A stretch of 54,382 nucleotides of DNA from the NCBI GenBank assembly GCA_027577595.1, contig JANBRJ010000104.1, positions 1 through 54,382 on the forward strand. The letters run 5' to 3'. Of this stretch, positions 45,906 to 54,382 are shown piece after piece. The stretch comes from Coemansia sp. RSA 487. Taxonomy: Eukaryota; Kickxellomycota; Kickxellomycetes; Kickxellales; Kickxellaceae. The notes under the pieces are model-generated. The model was not told where the DNA came from. It worked only from the letters and a program-made list of their open reading frames with translations, and ran no database searches. The translations under genes and the position numbers were made by a program. Position 1 is the stretch's first letter. Each line of letters begins with the position of its first letter.

Positions 45906-47420
45906 ATGATTCCAAATCCTATAGTTGACATGGGCAACTTTCTGCCCTCTTTACCTGCCAAAAGGCGGATAACTGGGGACACGCAGTTTATGTTCCAATT
46001 CTACAAACCGTGCATCCACTTTTACGCTCCCAACGAACACATTGCAACATACATGAGCAAAGACATGCTGTATCAATCGCTCGTAGTGGCGCTCCACGGA
46101 TGCCCACTACTGTTTGGGCGACTCAAAGTGCACGACAAGGACAAATCTGTATGGCTCGAATACAGCCCCTCGGATAGCAACCCGCCTACCCTGGAGTTCC
46201 AAACCGTCGATATAACGTATGGGGAATTGGCGCAGAGAAATTTTGCGTACTCAGTGGCCAGGCAGCACAGAATCGATATGGCTATCCCTGATGGGACCAT
46301 CTGCTCGGATGCGAAGCACAAGGACAAGCCGATGCTGATGATCAAGGTAAACTATCTTGCGGACGGCGGCATTGCCGTCTTCAGCATGTCGAACCATGTG
46401 GCCTTTGACGGAAACGCAGTGTTCAGCTTCCTTGCGCACTGGGCGTCGTGCAACAGAAGAATAGACGAGCTGCAAACGGACACACACAAGATGGAAATCC
46501 CGCACGACTTGCAGGTGTACGCAACATCGCTGGTAACCAACACAAGCAACGGCGCCGTGAATGCGCGTCCGGCTGAAATTTCCGTAGCTGCAGACAAATC
46601 GGCGCAGGAAATCGGCGCGCTGATCAACAAGAGTATCCCGCCCAGCGAAGGAACCAGAGCATGCGTGTTCAGCATATCGACCGAGAGTTTGGCGCAGCTG
46701 CATGGCAAAGTCAAGAATAGCGGAGTTCTGGGCCCCAGCGAATGGGTGTCTTCAAACAACGTGCTAGCAGCCTTTGTGGGCCAATGTGTTGCGCGTGCCA
46801 GCACTGAAGCGCAGACGTATGCCACAGGCGACTGGACAGTGTTCCAGACTATGGATATGCGGCGCGCGCTCGGACTGTCGCTCCAGGGGCTCGGGTCGCC
46901 ACTCATGCTGGCCGAATGCCAGATGACATTTGCTGAAATATCAAGCCCCGCAGAGCTCCCGTTCATCGCGAAACGCGTGCGTCAGAGCATCAACAAGTAC
47001 ACGGGGGAGTATTTGCAGAATGCGATGGACTGGATGCATCACACTTATATTCAATTGGCACAGAGGGGTGTTGATGAGCCGTGGCGTCGCTTCTGGTTCA
47101 CTGCGCTTAACACCAATAGCAGAGCTGTCGGGCTGTCGTTTATGAACAGGATTCCTGTGTATGGCGCTGATTTTGGCGCTGGCCGTCCGGCAATGGCACG
47201 GTCGTTCAACCCGAGAGTCAACTACATCATCGTATTCCCAGGTCCGCCTCTGGTAATAGGCGATGGAGGGTCGAAGGAAATCAGGGAGGAGGCGGCGGCC
47301 AGTGGCAAAGACTTCAGTGAGCTTCATCTATATGTGACGCTGGAAACAAAGGCAATGGAGGCGCTTCTTCTGGACAAATCATGGTCCGCCCTGTGTACAC
47401 TGATTAGCAAGGAGTCTTGA
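45906..47420 (+). CDS. BAHD-type acyl-CoA-dependent acyltransferase
   Basis: Transfers an acyl group from CoA to a hydroxyl or amine. Fungal relatives include trichothecene 3-O-acetyltransferases, and plant relatives make phenolic esters. The 504-residue product has the catalytic HxxxDG at His164-Asp168-Gly169 (SNHVAFDGNAVF) and the structural DFGxG at Asp422 (YGADFGAGRP) near the C-terminus, the two hallmarks of the superfamily. The N-terminal block ALHGCPLLFGRL is also typical. No signal peptide, so cytosolic. Substrate cannot be told from sequence; no secondary-metabolism neighbours are seen. A TATAAATA box precedes it. Confidence 0.85.
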   Translation: MIPNPIVDMGNFLPSLPAKRRITGDTQFMFQFYKPCIHFYAPNEHIATYMSKDMLYQSLVVALHGCPLLFGRLKVHDKDKSVWLEYSPSDSNPPTLEFQTVDITYGELAQRNFAYSVARQHRIDMAIPDGTICSDAKHKDKPMLMIKVNYLADGGIAVFSMSNHVAFDGNAVFSFLAHWASCNRRIDELQTDTHKMEIPHDLQVYATSLVTNTSNGAVNARPAEISVAADKSAQEIGALINKSIPPSEGTRACVFSISTESLAQLHGKVKNSGVLGPSEWVSSNNVLAAFVGQCVARASTEAQTYATGDWTVFQTMDMRRALGLSLQGLGSPLMLAECQMTFAEISSPAELPFIAKRVRQSINKYTGEYLQNAMDWMHHTYIQLAQRGVDEPWRRFWFTALNTNSRAVGLSFMNRIPVYGADFGAGRPAMARSFNPRVNYIIVFPGPPLVIGDGGSKEIREEAAASGKDFSELHLYVTLETKAMEALLLDKSWSALCTLISKES

Positions 47421-47450
47421 GCCAATATCAGCAATCTCTATTCCTCTCTC

Positions 47451-47480
47451 CTTTCCTTTCCTTTCCTTTCCTTTCCTTTC
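47451..47480. repeat. (CTTTC)6 pentanucleotide microsatellite
   Basis: Six CTTTC units between the BAHD and ChaC genes. The pyrimidine tract is on the sense strand of ChaC and probably sits in its promoter or leader. Confidence 0.85.
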
Positions 47481-47543
47481 CTTGCCTTTCTTTAGCTTTC
47501 CTCAACTTTTATTTTTTTACCGCTCTTTTCTAAATACAAAGTA

Positions 47544-48215
47544 ATGACTGTACCGTTGGCGACGGAAGTAGTAGAGCGCCAGGAAGCCATAGAGCTTGGC
47601 ACGCCGTGGCCCAAGGGCAAGCCGCTCTGGGTGTTCGGGTACGGATCGATAATCTACCGCGTCGACTTCCCGGTCGAGAGCCAAGTGTTCGGATTCATCC
47701 GCGGACGCAGGCGCGCATTCCTGCAAGAGTCGCACGACCACCGAGGCACCGAGGAGAACCCTGGTCGCGTATGCACGCTTATTCCTGCAGCCGACTGGAG
47801 CACGATCTTTGCTTCGGATCAACACGAGGCGGGCGATGACGACGTTGTTTGCTGGGGCATGGCGTACAAGGTCAAGAGCGGGATGGAGACGCAAGTCAAG
47901 GCGCACTTGGACCACCGCGAAAAGGACGGCTACTCGATTGATTTCGTCGATGTTTTTGGCAAAGACGATGCAACCACGCCTGTGCTGCACAACGTCATGG
48001 TGTATGTTGGCGTTAGCACGAACCCGTCGTTTGCATGTGCGGCGGCGTCGTCGCTGGAGCATACGGCTGCGGTTATTGCGCGGGCGGTTGGCCCCTCGGG
48101 AACCAACCGCGAGTACCTGTACAAGCTGTGTGAGGCGCTGCGGAAGCACCACCCGGAGGCGCTGGACACGTACCTGGCCAGGCTCGAGGCGATGGTGCGT
48201 GCGCTGGCCGACTAG
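47544..48215 (+). CDS. ChaC-family glutathione-specific gamma-glutamylcyclotransferase
   Basis: Degrades glutathione to 5-oxoproline and Cys-Gly in the cytosol (yeast Gcg1, human CHAC1/2). The 223 residues contain the substrate loop YGSI (33-36, in LWVFGYGSIIYRVDF), then GFIRGRRRAFLQESHDHRG and PGRVCTLIP. The predicted catalytic Glu126 lies in DHREKDGYS, and the C-terminal block IARAVGPSGTNREYLYKL is kept. The start follows a CT-rich leader. It is convergent with SMC5 (54 bp between stops). Confidence 0.93.
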   Translation: MTVPLATEVVERQEAIELGTPWPKGKPLWVFGYGSIIYRVDFPVESQVFGFIRGRRRAFLQESHDHRGTEENPGRVCTLIPAADWSTIFASDQHEAGDDDVVCWGMAYKVKSGMETQVKAHLDHREKDGYSIDFVDVFGKDDATTPVLHNVMVYVGVSTNPSFACAAASSLEHTAAVIARAVGPSGTNREYLYKLCEALRKHHPEALDTYLARLEAMVRALAD

Positions 48216-48269
48216 AAGCCAAGATATTTTTTCAAAAGCAAGTCGATTTAAATAGATAAACAAAGGAAA

Positions 48270-51200
48270 TCACGTGGCGACGGTGGACCGGCGTGCGTTG
48301 GTGATGTAGCGGTTAAAGTTGAAGGACTCTGGCTGCCACTCGCCGTTGTAGATGCACAGGACGCGCATCATCGGGTGGTACTCAAGGTCCTGCAGCAGCT
48401 TGGGCGTAATCAGGAAGTACTGCGGAGACCCTGCGCGGCACGCTGTGTCGACGATCAGGCGGTGCACCAGGCGCTCGTTGCGCTGGTCCATGCCCTGGTT
48501 GATCTCGTCCACCACGCGGAACGGCGCCGCCGCCAGCGTCTGCAGCGACTGCAGATACAGAATCGTCGACACTGCGCGCTCGCCGCCCGACTGGCGGTGG
48601 TTGTCCAGCGCATGCAGCTGCTCGTTGCGCCGGAACGCCACGCGGATCTCGATGCCCCAGTTGTTGTAGTCCTCGTCATCCGCCGCAGCCGCCGCAGCCG
48701 CCGCCACCACCACGCCGTCGCCGTTCTGCGTGGCCAATTCTGGCACCGCTGCTGCTGCTGCAACGATGCCGTCGCCGGCGCGGCACAGATGCACCTCGCC
48801 CATGCAGCCGATGCTATCAAACATCGCCGTGAACCGCTCGCTGATCTTGCGCACCAGCTCGTCCAGCGGCTGCTCCCACTTTCCGCGCACACGCAGCTTC
48901 TTCTTGCGCACCTTGAGCAGCTGGTGCTCTCGCTGCTGCAGCGTGCTGACCATCGTGGCCAGCCGCGCCTGCCGCTCCTCGTACTGCTCCATCACGCGCG
49001 CCGACAGCCCGCTGTTGCTGGCCATGCTCAGCCGCTGGCGACACGTGTGCAGCTCGACCTCCAGCTCCGCAGCCGTGGCATTGCTGCGCTCGTCCTGCGC
49101 CATGCGCACACGCATCCGCTCGTCGTCGCTCATCTCCTCCGTCACACGCCGCGTCTCGGCTAAGCACTCGCGCGCCGCCACCTTAGCCGCCTCGAATGCG
49201 CTGACCGCCTCCTCATAGGCAAGCAGCGCCTCGGAGATTGCCTCGCGCTGCCGCACCGCCTGCGCCTTGAGCTCGCTAAGCGCATGCATATCGCGGAAGC
49301 CCTCAAGACTGACAACCGTCAGCTGGTGCACCAGCTCGCCCTGCTTGCCAACAGCGGCCGCCATTTCGCACACCGAGTCGGCGCGGTCGATCGAGTTCTG
49401 GCGGATCGCTTGTTCGATGCGCTTTCGGTCGCGCGCAGTCTGTGACTGGCCCCCGCCTCTCGTCTCGCGTTGCTCGTCGGCCACCATGGTGTCCAGCTGC
49501 GCCCGCTTCGTCTCAACATGGATCTGGTTACGCTGCCACTTACCGATCTGCTCAGCCAACCTCTTGCGTTCCTCCTTGAGTTCCTTTTCCCGCGCATCGG
49601 CATTCCTGTGTTTATCGCGCGCATTCTTGTCCTTCCTTGATAGAAGCTTCATCTTCTCCTCGTTGCTTCGCAGCTGGTCGCGGAACATGCTGATCTCATC
49701 GTGGAGTCGTTCACGTGTTGCACGTACTTCATCGGTTTCACCCGACGAGAGGATCCGTGCCTGCGCGCGAACCCGTGACGTAGTAACGGTTGCTGCGCGC
49801 GACCCGTAGCGCCCACGCGTGATGGTGAACCGTGTACCGTCAGCGATATACTCCTTGAATAGCATTTTGGACTCGATCAGCTCGTGGTTAACGGGCCCAC
49901 GCGCCACAGGGATCTCGTGGATCTTGTCCCTATTGCACAGCGCTGCCAGCACTTTGCGCGGCGCCTCAATAAAGTCTAGCACGTATCCGTCGAACCCCAG
50001 CTTGTGCAGTACTTCGCGTGGTTGCGGCGGATGAAACTCATCCAGGTCCTTGTGGTAGCTGACAACGTCGACGCGCAGCTTCTGCTTATCGTTGACTTGG
50101 CGCGTAAACACACGGTAGTCGTCGTCGCTCTGCGTGACAAATGTGCGCAACGAGCTCATGGACACCACTGTTTCGACCAAGCTGGCATACTGGGGGGCGT
50201 CTCTTACTGAGACCTCCAGACAGATCGGTGCAAACACGTGCTGTGAAAACTGATCGCGGTTGGCTTCGAGCCACTCGAGCGCGCGGAACGAATCGTAGCT
50301 AGCGGACCGCAATGCATCGCGTTTGCGCGCAAGCACGTCGTCGAGCGATCGAAGTCGCTGGTCACGCGCCTCGATCTCCCGATTGGCTTCGCGACCCGCA
50401 CGCATCAGCTCCTTTTGCTCGTCCTGCAAAGCAACGATCTCGCCGTTCATTTGTAGCTTCATTTCGCGTAGCTCCGCTGCCAATTGCCGCATCTCGTCAG
50501 ACTCGCCCTCCGGTGCACTCTCGGGATGCGCTGCTTCCAATCGCGCAACTTCGGCCCGCAACTGCGCAATGTTTTCACGTCGCCGCTGTGCCCGTTTCTT
50601 CAGGTCATCAAGGTCGGAGTTCAAGTCATGCTGCTTTTTCTCAAAATCCTCAAGGCTCTTGAGCTGCTTGCGCATCTTCTTTTCAGAGTCCGCACGCTCT
50701 GTTTGCAGTCGCTGGCGCTTTGCCTCAGTACGGGCGATGCTTGATTCGAGTTCCTGCATTTCGTCCTCGGCTGGTCCACTGTCATTTTTCAATTGCTGGT
50801 ATTGGGCGTGCGCCTGGTTGCGTGTAACCTTGGCACCATCGTGCTCAGCCTTCGCTTCCTTGTACTTCATAACAGGGATAAGGGCCTCGAGCACGCGCAT
50901 TTGGGACTCTGCCTTCTGTCGCTCTTGCCAACGTTTGACATCCCGTTCAAGGACATCGTTTTGTTTGCGCATATTGTCAGCATCGTGTGTGCCTCTCTGG
51001 ATCTCCCCCATTATGCCCCGCTCCTCGGCACGCAGCTTGATAAGTTCGCGTTGTAGCTCCAAAAGATCGTCACGACCCACGGCGCACTGCGTCTCCTTGA
51101 GCAGCTCTTGTATCGACATCTTGGAAAACTCAACCACTCTGTCCTGGGGCAAGAATTGGCACAGGTTATTGACTTGTATGTTCAACGCCCTCGTGGTCTT

Positions 51201-51728
51201 TTGCACTTCACTAAAAGGAGCGGGTCGACCATTGAGTTTCCAATGCGACTTGTTGTTCTCACGAACGATTTCGCGACCAATAGTTATTGGGCCCTGACGA
51301 CCCGCAAGCGTTAGTTCAATCGAGCCCTGGTCACATCCATGTTTGACAAATTCTGAAAGCGTCGTGGATCGTCCTAGGAGCGATGGCTTTTCTCCTAGCC
51401 CCAAAGCAATGGCACATACAATGGTACTTTTGCCAGTTCCGTTTGGCCCTATTATCATGTTCATGTTGGGACCCGGCGTGATTTCTATTTCGCTGTACGT
51501 TACAAAGTTGTGCAATGAAATACGCATAATCGAGCCTACACGGTACCCATCCTGGTCTATCTGTGTTGGAACATTTGGCGTTTCATATTCTTCTTCTGAT
51601 TCCTCGCTGTCCATCGTATGCTTGTTACGCTTTGCTTGTGCCCCGCCATTTGGCTCGCTCTTTTGTATGGCCCGCATTGCTGCCGAGTTTTTGGTAGAAC
51701 GTGGTGTACGGCCACGCAATGTAGACAT
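48270..51728 (-). CDS. SMC5: SMC5, Smc5/6 complex ATPase
   Basis: With SMC6 it forms a ring complex that acts in DNA repair, replication-fork stability and rDNA maintenance. The 1152-residue protein has a Walker A at 94-102 (GPNGTGKST) after the Smc5-typical GSIMRISLHNFVTYSEIE. Two long coiled-coil arms flank a hinge (about 490-620), and the C-terminal head has the signature QSGGERAVSTILYLQSLQ and Walker B region VDEINQGMDQRNERLVHRL. The end FLITPKLLQDLEYHPMMRVLCIYNG is characteristic of SMC5. An alanine run inserted in the head (VAAAAAAAADDEDYNN) is low-complexity. GC-rich antisense frames are shadows. Confidence 0.95.
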   Translation of the reverse strand: MSTLRGRTPRSTKNSAAMRAIQKSEPNGGAQAKRNKHTMDSEESEEEYETPNVPTQIDQDGYRVGSIMRISLHNFVTYSEIEITPGPNMNMIIGPNGTGKSTIVCAIALGLGEKPSLLGRSTTLSEFVKHGCDQGSIELTLAGRQGPITIGREIVRENNKSHWKLNGRPAPFSEVQKTTRALNIQVNNLCQFLPQDRVVEFSKMSIQELLKETQCAVGRDDLLELQRELIKLRAEERGIMGEIQRGTHDADNMRKQNDVLERDVKRWQERQKAESQMRVLEALIPVMKYKEAKAEHDGAKVTRNQAHAQYQQLKNDSGPAEDEMQELESSIARTEAKRQRLQTERADSEKKMRKQLKSLEDFEKKQHDLNSDLDDLKKRAQRRRENIAQLRAEVARLEAAHPESAPEGESDEMRQLAAELREMKLQMNGEIVALQDEQKELMRAGREANREIEARDQRLRSLDDVLARKRDALRSASYDSFRALEWLEANRDQFSQHVFAPICLEVSVRDAPQYASLVETVVSMSSLRTFVTQSDDDYRVFTRQVNDKQKLRVDVVSYHKDLDEFHPPQPREVLHKLGFDGYVLDFIEAPRKVLAALCNRDKIHEIPVARGPVNHELIESKMLFKEYIADGTRFTITRGRYGSRAATVTTSRVRAQARILSSGETDEVRATRERLHDEISMFRDQLRSNEEKMKLLSRKDKNARDKHRNADAREKELKEERKRLAEQIGKWQRNQIHVETKRAQLDTMVADEQRETRGGGQSQTARDRKRIEQAIRQNSIDRADSVCEMAAAVGKQGELVHQLTVVSLEGFRDMHALSELKAQAVRQREAISEALLAYEEAVSAFEAAKVAARECLAETRRVTEEMSDDERMRVRMAQDERSNATAAELEVELHTCRQRLSMASNSGLSARVMEQYEERQARLATMVSTLQQREHQLLKVRKKKLRVRGKWEQPLDELVRKISERFTAMFDSIGCMGEVHLCRAGDGIVAAAAAVPELATQNGDGVVVAAAAAAAADDEDYNNWGIEIRVAFRRNEQLHALDNHRQSGGERAVSTILYLQSLQTLAAAPFRVVDEINQGMDQRNERLVHRLIVDTACRAGSPQYFLITPKLLQDLEYHPMMRVLCIYNGEWQPESFNFNRYITNARRSTVAT

Positions 51729-52144
51729 TTACTTTGCCAAAATTGCTCTTTATAGCTTAGAAATCAGATAGTTATTCCAATTAAATTTCTAAAAGTATTG
51801 TTTGCAATAACAAGAAAAAGAGGGATAAAAGTGTCGCTTTTGTTTTTTGCCATTTTTTGAAAGAAACAACAGACAGGAGAAGTTTAAACGCGTCATACTC
51901 ATTTTTCGCTTTGATTTCTTGATTGCAGTCATGGTGGATTAATCAACTCATATTTCAATATTGAAGTAGAATACCGTTTAAAAAAACACCCTTTACTGGT
52001 TTGTTAATAGCATGGATCATATATACTTCTAGCGACTTCCAGGTTGATGGAATCTTTTTATTGCATTGATACCAGAATTTACTGCGAAAGGAAGGACCAA
52101 TATGTGCAATAACGATTTTTGCACCAAATTTATCTTTATCAATA
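51729..52144. other. SMC5 upstream region
   Basis: AT-rich DNA upstream of SMC5. No gene seen. Confidence 0.45.
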
Positions 52145-52590
52145 TCATTTACAAATCATCAATGCTTCGGTATTGTCGATAAGATCATCTATATTTTCCA
52201 TATCAATCGACTGGTCAAGTTCGTATGATGGCCAGGCTTTTACTTTTTTCATCAGAAGAACCGTTTTGATTTGGGCCATCTGCATTAGTAAGGTCATGAA
52301 CCAAGGTACTAGTCCTGTCCGTATTTAACTGTACTTTTGTTTCAAGCGAATTAATGGTAGCACGCAGGTCATTAAGTGTTTTCGAATTTGTTTTTATCTC
52401 TCCATTCAGAGCATGTAGCGTTTCTTCCAGTCGGTCAAGAACATCCGGAGTATTATTAAACCCTTGGTCCAAGTTCAAAAACTGCTGTTCCATTTTTCTC
52501 CAGGTTTGTAGGAGCGACTGTTGTTACCGGACAAGGCTCACCGCATTCGTTGACTTTGACGCGATTGCAGGTAGGTTCAATACTATCCAT
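52145..52590 (-). pseudogene. coiled-coil gene relic, family copy A
   Basis: Reads right to left. A start MDSIEPTCNRVKVNECGEPC is followed, after a frame change, by the coiled-coil block MEQQFLNLDQGFNN through LVHDLTNADGPNQ. Another frame change leads to VKAWPSYELDQSIDMENIDDL and a stop at 52145. The coiled-coil block aligns without gaps to copy B at 42461-42879. A minus-strand TATAAATATA lies at 52696-52705. Two small-intron explanations were considered but the shifts are too short for introns. Unknown function. Confidence 0.5.
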
Positions 52591-53275
52591 CGTGCTCTGT
52601 AAATATGTCGAAAAAGTTCCAGGTGATAAAGATATATTTTATGTGGAAGCTGACGAGTAAATACTATCATTAAGGGAGTTTGTTCACACCACCGGTATAT
52701 TTATACCCAAGGCAGTTGTCAAAAAGAAAGCTATGAACCCAACACGGACAACAAATGTCTCGTAAATCTACTATTACGAGTTTTGTTTACTGTACCAGCA
52801 AACGATAGATATGCTGTTTATAGAAATGCTGTAGATCCCAAACAGAAAGTGCTTTTGGCAATTAAACGTCCACATGTGTTGGTTCATTTATATAACAAAC
52901 ATGCAGTACACTTTACAAACTGCACCAAAGGGAACGCGGAAACTCCACACACATTACTGTGGGCACGAGAGCTGGAACCAATGAAACTGACGTAATCTGA
53001 GCTGTAAAACAGCCGACATTTCATGCAATCGACATTATCCTATAAACAGGAGATAGATAGAGCGAAATGGGAAGCACCCATTCCTGGATGCCGGCTGTTC
53101 TGTTTGTTCCCTAACAAGGACAAATCTTGTAAACATTAAATCTTGTATATCACGCTTGGTAAAAGCAACATGTAGCTTTCATTGAAATGCGCTAGCAAAC
53201 AAATTGTCTCATAGTATCATACATTTTTATACATACTAAATGGCTGTGCTGCAAAAGTGCAAAAATAACTTCCAG
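52591..53275. other. spacer between relic A and the FunK1 gene
   Basis: A TATAAATATA on the minus strand (52696-52705) could serve relic A. A plus-strand frame open for about 113 codons (52654-52995) lacks any early ATG and shows no domain. Confidence 0.35.
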
Positions 53276-54382
53276 CTACTTTTTGCCACGAGTTTGTGAG
53301 CGGGTGCTCATCTGACTGGATGGACCTTCCGATGTCGAGCCTCTGGATGCCTTTTTGGGATTTGTCGCTTCTCCAGGGCTTGAGACAGCTGCATTCCGCC
53401 TTTTCGTCGTGCCAGAGCCGCCTTTGACAGGAACAATGGGCAGAAAGAGCTTGAGGTCATTCACCGCCTTTTCATCCATAAACTTTTCAGCCAGCCTTAG
53501 GTCGGGCAGGCGCTCGTGACTGCCATTGCTGAAGAGCTCATGTCCAACGTACTTATCGCCCAAGTAGAACAGAAACTTTAGCATCGCATCAACGGTCTCC
53601 TGGAGGGCGCCAAGGTCGCTTTTAACATTGAATAGTCTCAGGTAGCCACTTTCACAGCCCAAGATCCCAACACGGGCAAGCGCAAGGTTTTCGTTGTTGT
53701 AATGTTTAAAACCGCTGCAGTCCTCGGAGTCCGCAAATGCGCGGAGAACGACATAGAACAGGCTCTCAATGTCATCGAACAGACCACGCTTTGGCATCCC
53801 AAACAAGACCGGTACGCTCATAAACAGCACAGTACCAGTCAGCGGATCCCAGGTATCCTCGTTTTCGAGGACTGCTGCCTTGTCGAATCCCCACTGCTGA
53901 GCAACCTTGTCGGCAACAGCTGGATCGATGCCTATAACTCCCGACGAATTCGACTCGATGATTTTAGCGTAGCCCCAGTCGATTACCTTGGCCTGCCCGT
54001 TGCGAACCGCAATGTTCCCGTCCGAAATGTCACGATGAAGAACTCCACGTGCTCGCGCTTGAACAAGGCAGTTCGATACCTGATGGATGAACTGGTTGGT
54101 GTTTTTGTGGATTTCGGAATCAGTGACACCCCTTTTCCGACATTCCACGACATAGGTTTCAAGCGACTGCCCGCAGTGCTCAAGAATGATGTACTCTAGG
54201 CGATAGCCAAAGCAATTGGCCCGAATCAAGCCGCTGTCATAAACCTCGGGTACGCCTTCGACGCCAGTCTGGTGCAGGATGTCATACACTGCACTCTCCG
54301 GAAGACGCTTGACCGGCGTCCAAGAGAGCTTGAGGACTGCTCTTTTGGACTTGTACGTCGTGTCGAAGAGATAGGCGAGTCG
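53276..54382 (-). CDS. FunK1-type protein kinase, cut by window edge
   Basis: A fungus-specific eukaryotic-like kinase family, expanded in many fungi and of largely unknown role. The frame is open to the right edge, so the N-terminus is missing. The visible part starts near the catalytic lysine (RAVLKLSW) and helix C Glu (LPESAVYDIL). It continues with the hinge (EYIILEHCGQSLETY), the catalytic loop HRDISDGNIAV (variant of HRDxxxxN) and DWGYAK in place of DFG, as usual for FunK1. The activation-segment region TGTVLFMSVPVL and DDIESLFYVVL follow, also FunK1 hallmarks. The Ser/Lys-rich tail (TKRRNAAVSS, RSQTRGKK) may carry a nuclear signal. Intact as far as visible. Confidence 0.88.
   Translation of the reverse strand, partial: RLAYLFDTTYKSKRAVLKLSWTPVKRLPESAVYDILHQTGVEGVPEVYDSGLIRANCFGYRLEYIILEHCGQSLETYVVECRKRGVTDSEIHKNTNQFIHQVSNCLVQARARGVLHRDISDGNIAVRNGQAKVIDWGYAKIIESNSSGVIGIDPAVADKVAQQWGFDKAAVLENEDTWDPLTGTVLFMSVPVLFGMPKRGLFDDIESLFYVVLRAFADSEDCSGFKHYNNENLALARVGILGCESGYLRLFNVKSDLGALQETVDAMLKFLFYLGDKYVGHELFSNGSHERLPDLRLAEKFMDEKAVNDLKLFLPIVPVKGGSGTTKRRNAAVSSPGEATNPKKASRGSTSEGPSSQMSTRSQTRGKK

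Noticed and set aside
50323-51297. 324-codon plus-strand frame inside SMC5
   Set aside because: Ser/Arg-rich shadow of coiled-coil codons on the other strand.
52654-52995. About 113 open codons on the plus strand right of relic A
   Set aside because: No early ATG and no recognisable motif. Perhaps a remnant, but not enough to call.

Overview
The window is a stretch of fungal nuclear genome, most likely from an early-diverging (zygomycete-grade) lineage. Kickxellales/Coemansia-like is my best guess. The evidence is compact genes that nearly all read as one uninterrupted exon, short intergenic regions, many convergent 3' ends only 6-100 bp apart, a degraded F-box-like gene of a style I associate with Kickxellomycotina, a FunK1-type kinase, and eukaryotic tRNAs without introns. 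This placement is inference; no rRNA or marker gene is present.

Left third (1-25.7 kb): an AA9-type copper monooxygenase; a tiny gene with an internal 19-residue duplication; SelO; a decayed F-box-like gene; a large RGS-domain protein with a repeated short motif; a HECT E3 ligase; a CAS1/CASD1-type O-acetyltransferase; a CUE-domain protein; ARPC3; a secreted fungalysin (M36) protease; an unknown 223-residue protein; a PEX22-like protein; UTP6; a Zn2Cys6 regulator; and a small four-helix membrane protein. Most are housekeeping genes of unrelated pathways, not an operon-like set.

Middle (25.7-34.2 kb): the accessory heart of the window. Six tandem, same-strand genes encode type II membrane proteins with a DDD motif, a downstream Glu-Asp motif and an almost invariant His-Asn-Glu C-terminus. 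They look like a lineage-specific expansion of a GT31-like (beta-1,3-galactosyltransferase-like) family. Copies 4 and 6 share a 623-bp gapless tract with about nine differences, set inside more diverged flanks, which suggests recent gene conversion. A tRNA-Val(CAC) lies just beyond the array, followed by a 34-codon frame with a TATA box that encodes one C2H2 zinc finger.

Right third (35-54.4 kb): an insulinase-family metalloprotease, elongin C, arginase, a mitochondrial-type two-HMG-box protein, a DUF1764 protein, tRNA-Phe and tRNA-Ser, a GPI-anchor-like trypsin-fold protease with an unusual S1 position, a BAHD-type acyltransferase, a ChaC-type gamma-glutamylcyclotransferase, SMC5, and a FunK1 kinase cut by the right edge. 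Two broken frames, near 42.5 kb (+) and 52.4 kb (-), align without gaps over 76 residues and appear to be relics of one uncharacterised coiled-coil family.

I saw no CRISPR array, rRNA gene, complete transposon or virus-like element. Functions are assigned by motif recognition only; no searches were run.
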